Assembly (NCBI GenBank): GCA_050633465.1
Contig: JBOEGO010000027.1
Span: forward strand, 62,001-126,000
DNA: 64,000 nt
Direction: 5' to 3'
Source: UBA3069 sp050633465
Lineage (GTDB): Bacteria > Pseudomonadota > Alphaproteobacteria > Rhodobacterales > Rhodobacteraceae
Both the position numbers and the translations under genes were made by a program. A model generated the notes under the pieces. The model saw only the letters and a program-made list of their open reading frames with translations. It searched no databases and was not told the origin of the DNA. The first letter of the stretch is position 1. Every line of letters begins with the position of its first letter. Of the stretch, positions 48,227 through 56,202 are shown one piece after another.

Positions 48227-50041
48227 ATGTTTCGCAGATATATTGCCACTTTGGCCATGATCGCCTGCGCCGGATCATCCATGGCGCAACAGGCCGCAGA
48301 TGCGGTGGCCCCCGAAGGCGCAACAATGGTGCAGGGCGCGGCCGCTGGCATCAGTGAACAGGCGACTGCCGCCCAAACCACCAAAGCCGCAGGGCAATCG
48401 GTGCGCGCGCAGGACTGGATGGTGGTGGCTGCCCACCCGCTGGCGGCAGAGGCGGGCGCAAAACTGCTGCGCGGTGGCGGCAGCGCGGCGGATGCCATGG
48501 TGGCGGTGCAGGCGGTGCTGGGGCTGGTCGAGCCGCAAAGCTCGGGCCTGGGCGGGGGGGCGTTTCTGGTCTGGTATGATGCGGCCAGCGGTGAATTGAC
48601 CACGCTGGACGGGCGCGAAACCGCACCACTGGCGGTGACGCCTGCGCTGTTTCTGGACGCGGAGGGCCAGCCGTTGAAGTTTTTCGACGCGGTTGTGGGT
48701 GGGTTATCCGTCGGCACGCCGGGCACGCCCAAGCTGTTGGAACAGGCGCATCGCCGTTGGGGCCGCCGCCCCTGGGCGGGGCTGTTCAATGATGCGATTA
48801 CACTGGCGGATCAGGGGTTTGCCGTGTCGCCACGCATGGCGGGGGCGGTGGCCGCAGATGCGGCGCGGCTGGCGCTGCATCCCGAAACGGCGGATTATTT
48901 CCTGCCCGACGGGGTGGCGGTGCAGGCGGGGCAGCTGCTGCGCAATGCCGGTTATGCCGACACCCTGCGCGCCATCGCGGCAGGCGGGGCGGATGCGTTT
49001 TACACCGGCGCGATTGCGGCGGATATGGTGCGAACCGTGCAGAGCGCGCCGCGTGCGGGCAGGTTGTCGATGAGCGATCTGGCGCTGTATGACGTGGTGG
49101 AACGTGCGCCGGTTTGCGTGACCTACCGCGCCCATGAGGTCTGCGGCATGGGGCCGCCATCATCCGGTGCGCTGACGGTCGGGCAGACCCTTGGCATGTT
49201 ACAGCATTTCGATCTGGCCGGCATGGGGGTGACGGATGCAATGGCATGGCGGCTGATCGGTGATGCCTCGCGTTTGGCATTTGCCGATCGTGGCCGTTAT
49301 ATGGCGGATGCCGATTTCGTGCCGATGCCGACCAAGGGGTTGATCGCGCCCGGGTATCTGGCGCAGCGGGCGGATCTGCTGCGCGTTGGCCCGTTGCAGG
49401 ATGCCGCGCCGGGTGCGCCGGAATGGGACCATGCGCAGATTTGGGGGGATGATCGGTCGATCGAGCTGCCCTCGACCAGCCACATCTCGATCGTGGATCG
49501 CTATGGCAATGCGCTGTCGATGACCACGACGATTGAAAACGGGTTCGGGTCGCGCCTGTTTGTGCGCGGGTTTTTGTTAAACAACGAACTGACCGATTTC
49601 AGTTTCGCCACGCATAGGGACGGCGCGGTGATCGCCAATGCGGTGGCACCGGGCAAGCGGCCGCGGTCATCCATGGCGCCGACCATTGTGATGCAGGGTG
49701 GCAAGCCGGTGCTGGTGCTGGGCTCGCCCGGTGGCAGCCGGATCATCGGCTATGTGACGCAGGCGGTGATCAACGCGCTGGATTGGGGGATGGACCCGCA
49801 GGCGGCAGTATCGGCGCGGCATCTGGTGAACCGGTTCGGCACCATGGATATTGAGGCTGGGGACATTGAGGCTGGGAATATAGAAGGGGGGCAGGATGCG
49901 CTGGCCGACAGCCTGTCGGACATGGGGGTGAAAACCAACCTGCGCGAACTGAATTCCGGCCTGCATATGATTGCGATCACGCCTGACGGCTTGCTGGGCG
50001 GGGCCGATCCACGGCGCGAGGGCATCGCGCTGGGGCAGTGA
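48227..50041 (+). CDS. ggt: Gamma-glutamyltranspeptidase
   Basis: 604-residue exported N-terminal nucleophile hydrolase that cleaves gamma-glutamyl bonds (glutathione). A signal peptide starts at MFRRYIATLAMIACAGSSMA, with GAGG before the ATG at 48227. Key words are GGGSAADAMVAVQAVLGLVEPQSSG (split here by family numbering), DGRETAP, and the autocatalytic site STSHISIVD with nucleophile T417. GSPGGSRIIGYV supplies the oxyanion loop. Residues 541-555 are a local tandem repeat (DIEAG-DIEAG-NIEGG). It is divergent from the efflux operon. Confidence 0.94.
   Translation: MFRRYIATLAMIACAGSSMAQQAADAVAPEGATMVQGAAAGISEQATAAQTTKAAGQSVRAQDWMVVAAHPLAAEAGAKLLRGGGSAADAMVAVQAVLGLVEPQSSGLGGGAFLVWYDAASGELTTLDGRETAPLAVTPALFLDAEGQPLKFFDAVVGGLSVGTPGTPKLLEQAHRRWGRRPWAGLFNDAITLADQGFAVSPRMAGAVAADAARLALHPETADYFLPDGVAVQAGQLLRNAGYADTLRAIAAGGADAFYTGAIAADMVRTVQSAPRAGRLSMSDLALYDVVERAPVCVTYRAHEVCGMGPPSSGALTVGQTLGMLQHFDLAGMGVTDAMAWRLIGDASRLAFADRGRYMADADFVPMPTKGLIAPGYLAQRADLLRVGPLQDAAPGAPEWDHAQIWGDDRSIELPSTSHISIVDRYGNALSMTTTIENGFGSRLFVRGFLLNNELTDFSFATHRDGAVIANAVAPGKRPRSSMAPTIVMQGGKPVLVLGSPGGSRIIGYVTQAVINALDWGMDPQAAVSARHLVNRFGTMDIEAGDIEAGNIEGGQDALADSLSDMGVKTNLRELNSGLHMIAITPDGLLGGADPRREGIALGQ
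49847..49891. repeat. Three 15-bp tandem repeats in ggt
   Basis: GATATTGAGGCTGGG, GACATTGAGGCTGGG and AATATAGAAGGGGGG code DIEAG, DIEAG and NIEGG. The unit length keeps the frame. Confidence 0.85.
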
Positions 50042-50288
50042 AATGGGGCGGGCGTTTGTGATTCGCTGTGGCGGTGGCTGCGACTGCGCCGCGCATTCGC
50101 GCTATGGCTGCGTTAGCCCTTGATTTCACGGGGGTTTCCGCGGACCAAGGGCGGGTTTCCAACCAGTGTTGGTTGGCGCGTTGCCTGTGATTTGGGCGCT
50201 TGCGTCATGGCTGCCTATTGTTTGCGCACAAACTGCTTTCGCGATGCGCCGCGCCGCACTAAGCTGGTGCAAGGGCGCGATTGCATAG

Positions 50289-50311
50289 AATGATCTGCCC
50301 CTAGGATCATT
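50289..50311. promoter_or_regulatory. Inverted repeat upstream of the BMP importer operon
   Basis: AATGATC and GATCATT, 7-bp perfect arms with a 9-base spacer, 38 bases before the start of the substrate-binding protein gene. It is a candidate operator. The gap 50042-50348 contains no gene; it also has a hairpin CCAACC-N6-GGTTGG near 50159-50176. I see no purine riboswitch. Confidence 0.5.
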
Positions 50312-50348
50312 GTCCAAATGGTCAAAATTTAACCGCAGGGGGTTCATT

Positions 50349-51374
50349 ATGTCTCAGAAATCGAAAATGACGGGTCTGTCACGCCGTCAACTGTTGTCCG
50401 GTGCCGCAGGTCTGGCGATTTTGGCGGGCACCGGCCTGCCTATGGGCGCGCGCGCTGCCGAGCCGCTGAAGGTGGCGGGCATCTATACCGTTCCGGTCGA
50501 ACAGCAATGGGTCAGCCGCATCCACAAGGCCGCCGTCACCGCACAGGAACGCGGCGATATCGCCTATACCTATTCGGAAAACACCGCCAATACAGATTAC
50601 GCCCGCGTCATGCGTGAATATGCCGAACAGGGCTATCAGCTGATCATAGGCGAGATTTTCGGCGCCGAAGCCGAAGCCCGCGAAGTGGCCGCCGAATACC
50701 CCGATGTGGCATTCCTGATGGGGTCCAGTTTCAAAGAAGATGCGGCCCTGCCCAATATGGCGGTGTTTGACAACTATGTGCAGGACGCATCCTATTTGTC
50801 GGGCATCATCGCGGGGGCCATGACCAAATCGGGCAATATCGGCATGGTCGGCGGCTTTCCCATCCCCGAGGTCAACCGCCTGATGCACGCATTCATGGCG
50901 GGCGCGGCTGAAATGAACCCGGATATCAAATTCCAGGTCAGCTTTATCGGGTCGTGGTTTGACCCGCCCAAGGCCAAGGAAACCGCATTTGCCATGATCG
51001 AAAACGGCGCGGATATTCTGTATGCGGAACGGTTTGGCGTGTCGGATGCGGCCAAGGAAAAGGGTATTCTGGCGATCGGCAATGTGATCGACACGCAGGC
51101 GGAATATCCCGAAACGGTCGTTGCCTCGGCGATCTGGCATTTTGAACCGACGCTGGACGCGGCCATTGCTGCGGTCAAGGCGGGGGAATTCAAGGCGGCG
51201 GATTACGGCATCTATTCCTTTATGAAAGAGGGCGGCTCATCGCTGGCCCCCTATGGCACATTCGAGGGCAAGATCCCCGAAGCGGCGCTGAAACTGGTCG
51301 AGGAACGCACCGCTGCGATCAAATCGGGCGATTTCACCGTCACGATCAACGACGAAGAGCCGAAGTCGAACTGA
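50349..51374 (+). CDS. BMP-family substrate-binding protein of a nucleoside/base ABC importer
   Basis: 341-residue periplasmic binding protein. A Tat-type signal (LSRRQLLSGAAGLAILAG) ends near ARA. The mature BMP (PnrA-like) fold starts with PLKVAGIYTVPVEQQWVSRIH. Further words are LIIGEIFG, NIGMVGGFPIPEVNRLMHAF and VDTQAEYPETVVASAIWHF. Proteins of this family bind nucleosides or purine/pyrimidine bases. It is followed by its ATPase with a 1-base stop-start overlap. The likely ligand is a base, given the linked deaminase-like gene. Confidence 0.9.
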   Translation: MSQKSKMTGLSRRQLLSGAAGLAILAGTGLPMGARAAEPLKVAGIYTVPVEQQWVSRIHKAAVTAQERGDIAYTYSENTANTDYARVMREYAEQGYQLIIGEIFGAEAEAREVAAEYPDVAFLMGSSFKEDAALPNMAVFDNYVQDASYLSGIIAGAMTKSGNIGMVGGFPIPEVNRLMHAFMAGAAEMNPDIKFQVSFIGSWFDPPKAKETAFAMIENGADILYAERFGVSDAAKEKGILAIGNVIDTQAEYPETVVASAIWHFEPTLDAAIAAVKAGEFKAADYGIYSFMKEGGSSLAPYGTFEGKIPEAALKLVEERTAAIKSGDFTVTINDEEPKSN

Positions 51375-52918
51375 TGCAGGGCGCAGAACCGGCGCAAACC
51401 GTTCTGCGCCTTGATAAAATCACCAAGCGTTTCGGCGCGCTGACCGCGAATGACGCGGTCAGTTTCGATTTGAAAAAGGGCGAGGTGATCGCCCTGCTGG
51501 GTGAAAACGGCGCGGGTAAAACCACGCTGATGAACATCCTGTTTGGTCAATACACGGCGGATGCGGGGCAGGTTGAATTGTTCGGCCAGCCCCTGCCGCC
51601 GGGCAACCCGCGCGCCGCGCTGGATGGCGGCGTGGGCATGGTGCATCAGCATTTCACGCTGGCCGACAATATGACCGTCTGGGAAAATATCGTGCTGGGC
51701 ACGCAGGGGCTGTGGCAGGGGCGGCTGGACCGTGCCGCGGCGCGGGCGCGCATTACCGATTTGTCGGAACGGTTCCATTTGGCGGTCGATGTGGATGCCA
51801 AGGTGGGGCGGCTGACCGTGGGCGAACGCCAGCGGGTCGAAATATTAAAGGCTCTATATCGCGAAGCCCGCATCCTGATTCTGGATGAACCCACCGCCGT
51901 TCTGACCCCGCAAGAGGCCGACGATCTGTTTGCCACCCTGCGTCAGGCGGTGGCGGCGGGGCTGTCGGTGATTTTCATTTCGCACAAACTGCACGAGGTG
52001 ATGGCGATTTCACACCGTGTGGTGATCCTGCGCCACGGGCGGCTGGTGGCCGAGCGGCTGATTGGTGACACCAACCCGCAGGAACTGGCCGCGCTGATGG
52101 TCGGGGCCGAGGTGTCAGCACCGGATGTGGCATTAGCTACACCCGGCAAGGTGTTGATGGCGCTGGATAATGTATCCAGCCCTGATCAGGGTGCCGCGCC
52201 GGGTCTGGATGGTGTGACGCTGGCCTTGCGCGCCGGGCAGATCACCGGATTGGCGGGCGTATCAGGCAATGGTCAGGCGGCGCTGTCGGACCTGATCGGC
52301 GGGCTGATCACGCCCGCATCGGGGGAATTCACCCTGCACGATGCTGCACCGCCCGCGTGGTCGCCGCGTGCGGCGGTGGCGGGCGGTGTGGCCCGCATCC
52401 CCGAAGACCGGCACAAAACCGGCACCATCGCCGATTTCGACCTGACCGAAAACGCCATTCTGGAACAGTATAACAGCCCCGCCTTTGCCCGTCGTGGCTG
52501 GATGAACTGGCCCGCTGCGCGGCGGTTCACGCAGGGGATTATTGAACGCTATGATGTGCGCTGTCCGGGGCCATCGACGCGCATCCGCCTGTTGTCGGGG
52601 GGCAATATGCAAAAATTGATCCTTGGCCGCGTGTTAGAGGGCGCGCCCGATATCATTCTGGCCAACCAACCCGTGCGCGGGCTGGACATTGGTGCGGTAA
52701 ATTACGTGCATTCCCAATTGCTTGCAGCGCGGGATCGTGGCGCGGCGGTTCTGTTGATATCCGAGGATCTGGACGAGGTGATGCGATTGTCGGACGTCAT
52801 TCATGTGATTTCAGAGGGGCGGTTAAGCCCCGGTTTCGACCGTGGCACGATGCAGCCCGCCGAACTGGGGCAATGGATGGCCGGACATGGGTTTGAAGGG
52901 GCAGAACATGCGTCTTGA
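51374..52918 (+). CDS. ABC importer ATPase with two nucleotide-binding domains
   Basis: 514-residue cytoplasmic ATPase with tandem ABC domains, as used with BMP binding proteins and sugar importers. The first domain has Walker A GENGAGKTTLM, signature VGERQRVEILKAL and Walker B ILILDEPTAVLTP. The second has a degenerate Walker A (GVSGNGQAALSDL) and signature LSGGNMQKLILGR, normal for this class. Its end overlaps the first permease gene by 11 bases. Confidence 0.94.
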   Translation: MQGAEPAQTVLRLDKITKRFGALTANDAVSFDLKKGEVIALLGENGAGKTTLMNILFGQYTADAGQVELFGQPLPPGNPRAALDGGVGMVHQHFTLADNMTVWENIVLGTQGLWQGRLDRAAARARITDLSERFHLAVDVDAKVGRLTVGERQRVEILKALYREARILILDEPTAVLTPQEADDLFATLRQAVAAGLSVIFISHKLHEVMAISHRVVILRHGRLVAERLIGDTNPQELAALMVGAEVSAPDVALATPGKVLMALDNVSSPDQGAAPGLDGVTLALRAGQITGLAGVSGNGQAALSDLIGGLITPASGEFTLHDAAPPAWSPRAAVAGGVARIPEDRHKTGTIADFDLTENAILEQYNSPAFARRGWMNWPAARRFTQGIIERYDVRCPGPSTRIRLLSGGNMQKLILGRVLEGAPDIILANQPVRGLDIGAVNYVHSQLLAARDRGAAVLLISEDLDEVMRLSDVIHVISEGRLSPGFDRGTMQPAELGQWMAGHGFEGAEHAS

Positions 52919-53957
52919 ACCCCTGGCCAACCCCACATTGCTGCGCCGCACAGCGCCCCCCGTTCTGGCGCTGGTGATGACGGTGGTCATTGCATCGACG
53001 CTGGCCATGGTGGCGGGCGGCGATCCCATGGCGGTGCTGGGCCTGATCCTGCAAGGCGCGGCAGGGTCGAAATTTGCCCTGTTGGAAACGCTGAACCGTG
53101 CGACGCCGCTGATTTTCACCGGATTGGCCGTGGCCGTGGCGTTTCGCGCCAAGCTGTGGAACATCGGCGCAGAGGCGCAATTATACGCGGGCGCGGTCAT
53201 GACCGTGGTGCTGGGCACGGGCGCGTTGCAATGGCCCGCCTTTGCGCTGATCCCGACGCTGGCGGTGCTGTCTATGCTGGCGGGGGCATTGGTTTTGCTG
53301 ATCCCCGCATTGCTGAAAACCCGATTGGGCGTGGACGAGGTGGTGACCACCCTGCTGTTCAATTTCATATTTTTGCTGTTTGTTTCCATGCTATTAGAAG
53401 GCCCGCTGAAAGACCCGATGGGCATGGGCTGGCCCAAATCCGCCCGCCTGATCCCCGAGGCGCGACTGCCGCGCATCATCGACGGGCTGCGCCTGCATTG
53501 GGGGTTCGGGCTGGCGCTGATTTCGGCGCTGATCGTCTGGTTGATACAGGCACGCAGCACGCTGGGGTATGAAATGCGCGCCGTTGGCCTGAACGCCGAG
53601 GCGGCGCGGTTCGCTGGCATCCCCGTCACCCGCGTTATCCTGAAAACCGCGCTGCTGTCGGGCGGTTTGGCGGCGCTGGCCGGATTTTCCGAGGTGTCGG
53701 GATTGAAGGGCAGCCTGACGCTCGATCTGAGTCCCGATTTCGGTTACACGGGCATCATCGTGGCCATGCTGGCGCTGCTGCATCCGATGGGCGTGGTGGT
53801 GGCCGCGATTTTTGTGGCGGGCATATTTGTGGGCGCGGATTCCATGTCGCGCGCAATTGGTGTGCCCAGCTATCTGGCCGATATCATGCTGGCCACGGCA
53901 TTGCTGTTGATGGTGCTGGCGATCCTGTTCACCCGCTTTCGCGTCAAAAGGGATTAA
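52908..53957 (+). CDS. ABC importer permease (first)
   Basis: 349-residue inner-membrane permease of the BPD_transp_2 (nucleoside/sugar) type, about nine helices. Typical words are ATPLIFTGLAVAVAFRAKLWNIGAEAQ (split here for family length) and GLNAEAARFAGIPVTRVIL. The ATG at 52908 overlaps the ATPase end; an upstream in-frame ATG would lie deep inside the ATPase gene. It forms a pair with the next permease. Confidence 0.93.
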   Translation: MRLEPLANPTLLRRTAPPVLALVMTVVIASTLAMVAGGDPMAVLGLILQGAAGSKFALLETLNRATPLIFTGLAVAVAFRAKLWNIGAEAQLYAGAVMTVVLGTGALQWPAFALIPTLAVLSMLAGALVLLIPALLKTRLGVDEVVTTLLFNFIFLLFVSMLLEGPLKDPMGMGWPKSARLIPEARLPRIIDGLRLHWGFGLALISALIVWLIQARSTLGYEMRAVGLNAEAARFAGIPVTRVILKTALLSGGLAALAGFSEVSGLKGSLTLDLSPDFGYTGIIVAMLALLHPMGVVVAAIFVAGIFVGADSMSRAIGVPSYLADIMLATALLLMVLAILFTRFRVKRD

Positions 53958-53960
53958 GCC

Positions 53961-54905
53961 ATGGAATTGCTGGATATTTTCCTGACGACCAGCTTTTGGG
54001 CCGCGGCGATCCGCATCGCCAGCCCGTTGATACTGGCCACCATGGGAGAGCTGATCTGCGAACGTGCAGGGGTGCTGAACCTGGGGATCGAAGGCATCAT
54101 GGTTGCGGGCGCATTCGCGGGCTGGTTTGCGGTATATGCGGGCCTGCCGTTGTGGGGCGGGGTGGCCGTGGCGATGGGTGTGGGCATGTGTTTCGGGCTG
54201 GTGCATTCGGTGCTGTCGGTGCCCTTTGGCCTGTCGCAGCATGTGGTCGGTTTGGGGGTGACCTTGCTGGCGACCTCGGCCACATATTTCGCCTATCGCG
54301 TGGCATTGCCCGAGGTGACAACGCCCCCCAAGATCACCGCATTCCAGCCGCTGGAAATTCCGGTCCTTTCGGATATCCCGTTGATCGGGCAGGCGTTTTT
54401 CGCGCAGACCGCGCTGACCTATCTGGCCTTTGCATCCGTTTTGGTGGTGGCTGTGGTGCTGTATCGCACGCCCATGGGGCTGGCGCTGCGGGCGGCGGGG
54501 GAAAACCCCGCAGCGGTGGCAGCGCAGGGGCTGTCGGTGACGGCGATCCGCATGGGCGCGGTGATTGTGGGCAGTGGCATCATGGCCGTGGGCGGCGCAT
54601 TCTTGACCATGTCGGCGTTTGATTCATTCTTTTTTGACATGGTGAACGGGCGCGGCTGGATCTGCATCGCATTGGTTGTTTTCGGGGCGTGGAAACCGGG
54701 CAAGGCGATGCTGGGCGCGGTGCTGTTTGCGGGGTTCGATGCCTTTCAAATCCGGTTGCAGCAAACACCCTTGGGGGCCGATCTGCCCTATCAGATATTT
54801 CTGATGATGCCCTATATCCTGTCCATTCTGGCGCTGGTGGTGATGTCGCGCCGCGCCGAGGTTCCGGCGGCCCTGATGGTGCCGTTCAACAAGGGGGAAC
54901 GCTGA
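53961..54905 (+). CDS. ABC importer permease (second)
   Basis: 314-residue BPD_transp_2 permease, the partner subunit. IRIASPLILATMGELICERA and VLNLGIEGIMVAGAFAG open it, and the conserved coupling segment is GLALRAAGENPAAVAAQGLS. Starts 3 bases after the first permease. Its stop overlaps the amidohydrolase start (TGATG). Confidence 0.94.
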   Translation: MELLDIFLTTSFWAAAIRIASPLILATMGELICERAGVLNLGIEGIMVAGAFAGWFAVYAGLPLWGGVAVAMGVGMCFGLVHSVLSVPFGLSQHVVGLGVTLLATSATYFAYRVALPEVTTPPKITAFQPLEIPVLSDIPLIGQAFFAQTALTYLAFASVLVVAVVLYRTPMGLALRAAGENPAAVAAQGLSVTAIRMGAVIVGSGIMAVGGAFLTMSAFDSFFFDMVNGRGWICIALVVFGAWKPGKAMLGAVLFAGFDAFQIRLQQTPLGADLPYQIFLMMPYILSILALVVMSRRAEVPAALMVPFNKGER

Positions 54906-56188
54906 TGTTTGATCTGGTGGTAAAGGGCGGGCGTTTGCCCGATGGGCAGGTGGCCGATATCGGCATCGCGGGCGGTAAGATCACCGCGATTGCGGCTGGA
55001 TTGGACCTTAGCAATGTCGGTCAAACCATTGATGCCACTGGTGATTTGGTCGCGCCGCCCTTTGTTGATCCGCATTTTCATCTGGACGCGACGCTAAGTT
55101 ACGGCACCCCGCGCATCAACGAATCCGGCACCCTGCTAGAGGGGATCGGGCTGTGGGGCGAGCTGAAACAGGTGGTGACGCAGGATGAAATGGTCGCCCG
55201 TGCGCTGGAATATTGCGACTGGGCGGTCAGCATGGGCCTGCTGGCGATCCGCAGCCATGTGGATACCTGCGACGACCGGCTTCTGGGGGTCGAAGCCATG
55301 CTAGAGGTGCGCGAAAAGGTCAAGGATTACATTGACTTGCAGCTGGTCGCCTTTCCGCAAGACGGGTTTTACCGTGATCCCACGGCGCGGGCCAACACCC
55401 TGCGCGCATTGGATATGGGTGTGGAGGTTGTGGGTGGAATCCCGCATTTTGAACGGAGCATGCAGGCGGGTGCGGATTCGGTGCGCGAGCTGTGCGAAAT
55501 CGCCGCCAAGCGCGGGTTGATGGTCGATATGCATTGCGATGAAACCGACGATCCGAACAGCCGCCATATTGAAACGCTGGCGGCCGAAACGGTCCGGTTG
55601 GGATTGCAGGGCCGCGTTGCCGGATCGCATTTGACCTCCATGCATTCGATGGACAATTACTACGTGTCCAAACTGCTGCCCCTGATGGCCGAGGCGAAAT
55701 TAAGTGCGATCCCCAACCCCTTGATAAATATCGTTTTACAGGGGCGTCACGATACGTTCCCGAAACGGCGCGGGCTGACGCGGGTCAAGGAAATGCAGGC
55801 GATGGGCATCCCCGTGGGTTGGGGGCAGGATTGCGTGCTGGACCCGTGGTATTCGCTGGGCACCGCCGATATGCTGGATGTGGCATTCATGGGGATGCAT
55901 GTGGCGCAGATGACCTCACCGGCCGAGATGGCGCAGTGTTTCAAAATGGTGACCGAGGTCAACGCGGGCATCATGGGGTTGGATGATTACGGGCTAGCCG
56001 TGGGGAAAACCGCATCCCTTGTGGTGCTGGACGCAGGCAACCCGATCGAGGCGCTGCGCCTGCGCCCCGCGCGGCTGGCCGTGATCGCCAAGGGCAAGCT
56101 GGTCAGCCAGACCCCGCGTGGCGATGCGCGCCTGATGCTGAACGGACGCCCCGACCAGATCAGGCGGCGGCACCCCGCGTTTTCCTGA
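54905..56188 (+). CDS. Cytosine-deaminase-like amidohydrolase
   Basis: 427-residue metal-dependent amidohydrolase resembling CodA-type cytosine deaminase. Metal-binding words are DPHFHLDAT (H57, H59), the central MHCDETDDPNSRH, GSHLTSMHS and the C-terminal GQDCVLDPW. The stretch LLAIRSHVDTCD also matches CodA. The likely reaction is deamination of cytosine or a related ring compound supplied by the importer encoded just upstream. Other members of the family act on isocytosine or ammelide-type rings, so the substrate is not settled. Confidence 0.85.
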   Translation: MFDLVVKGGRLPDGQVADIGIAGGKITAIAAGLDLSNVGQTIDATGDLVAPPFVDPHFHLDATLSYGTPRINESGTLLEGIGLWGELKQVVTQDEMVARALEYCDWAVSMGLLAIRSHVDTCDDRLLGVEAMLEVREKVKDYIDLQLVAFPQDGFYRDPTARANTLRALDMGVEVVGGIPHFERSMQAGADSVRELCEIAAKRGLMVDMHCDETDDPNSRHIETLAAETVRLGLQGRVAGSHLTSMHSMDNYYVSKLLPLMAEAKLSAIPNPLINIVLQGRHDTFPKRRGLTRVKEMQAMGIPVGWGQDCVLDPWYSLGTADMLDVAFMGMHVAQMTSPAEMAQCFKMVTEVNAGIMGLDDYGLAVGKTASLVVLDAGNPIEALRLRPARLAVIAKGKLVSQTPRGDARLMLNGRPDQIRRRHPAFS

Positions 56189-56199
56189 TTGCAATCAGG
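56184..56199. repeat. 16-bp perfect palindrome between convergent genes
   Basis: CCTGATTGCAATCAGG overlaps the stop codon of the amidohydrolase gene and faces the convergent oxidoreductase gene. There is no T-tract on the right; on the minus strand the palindrome is followed by AAAA, not T. Possibly a weak pause or terminator. Confidence 0.4.
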
Positions 56200-56202
56200 G
56201 CA

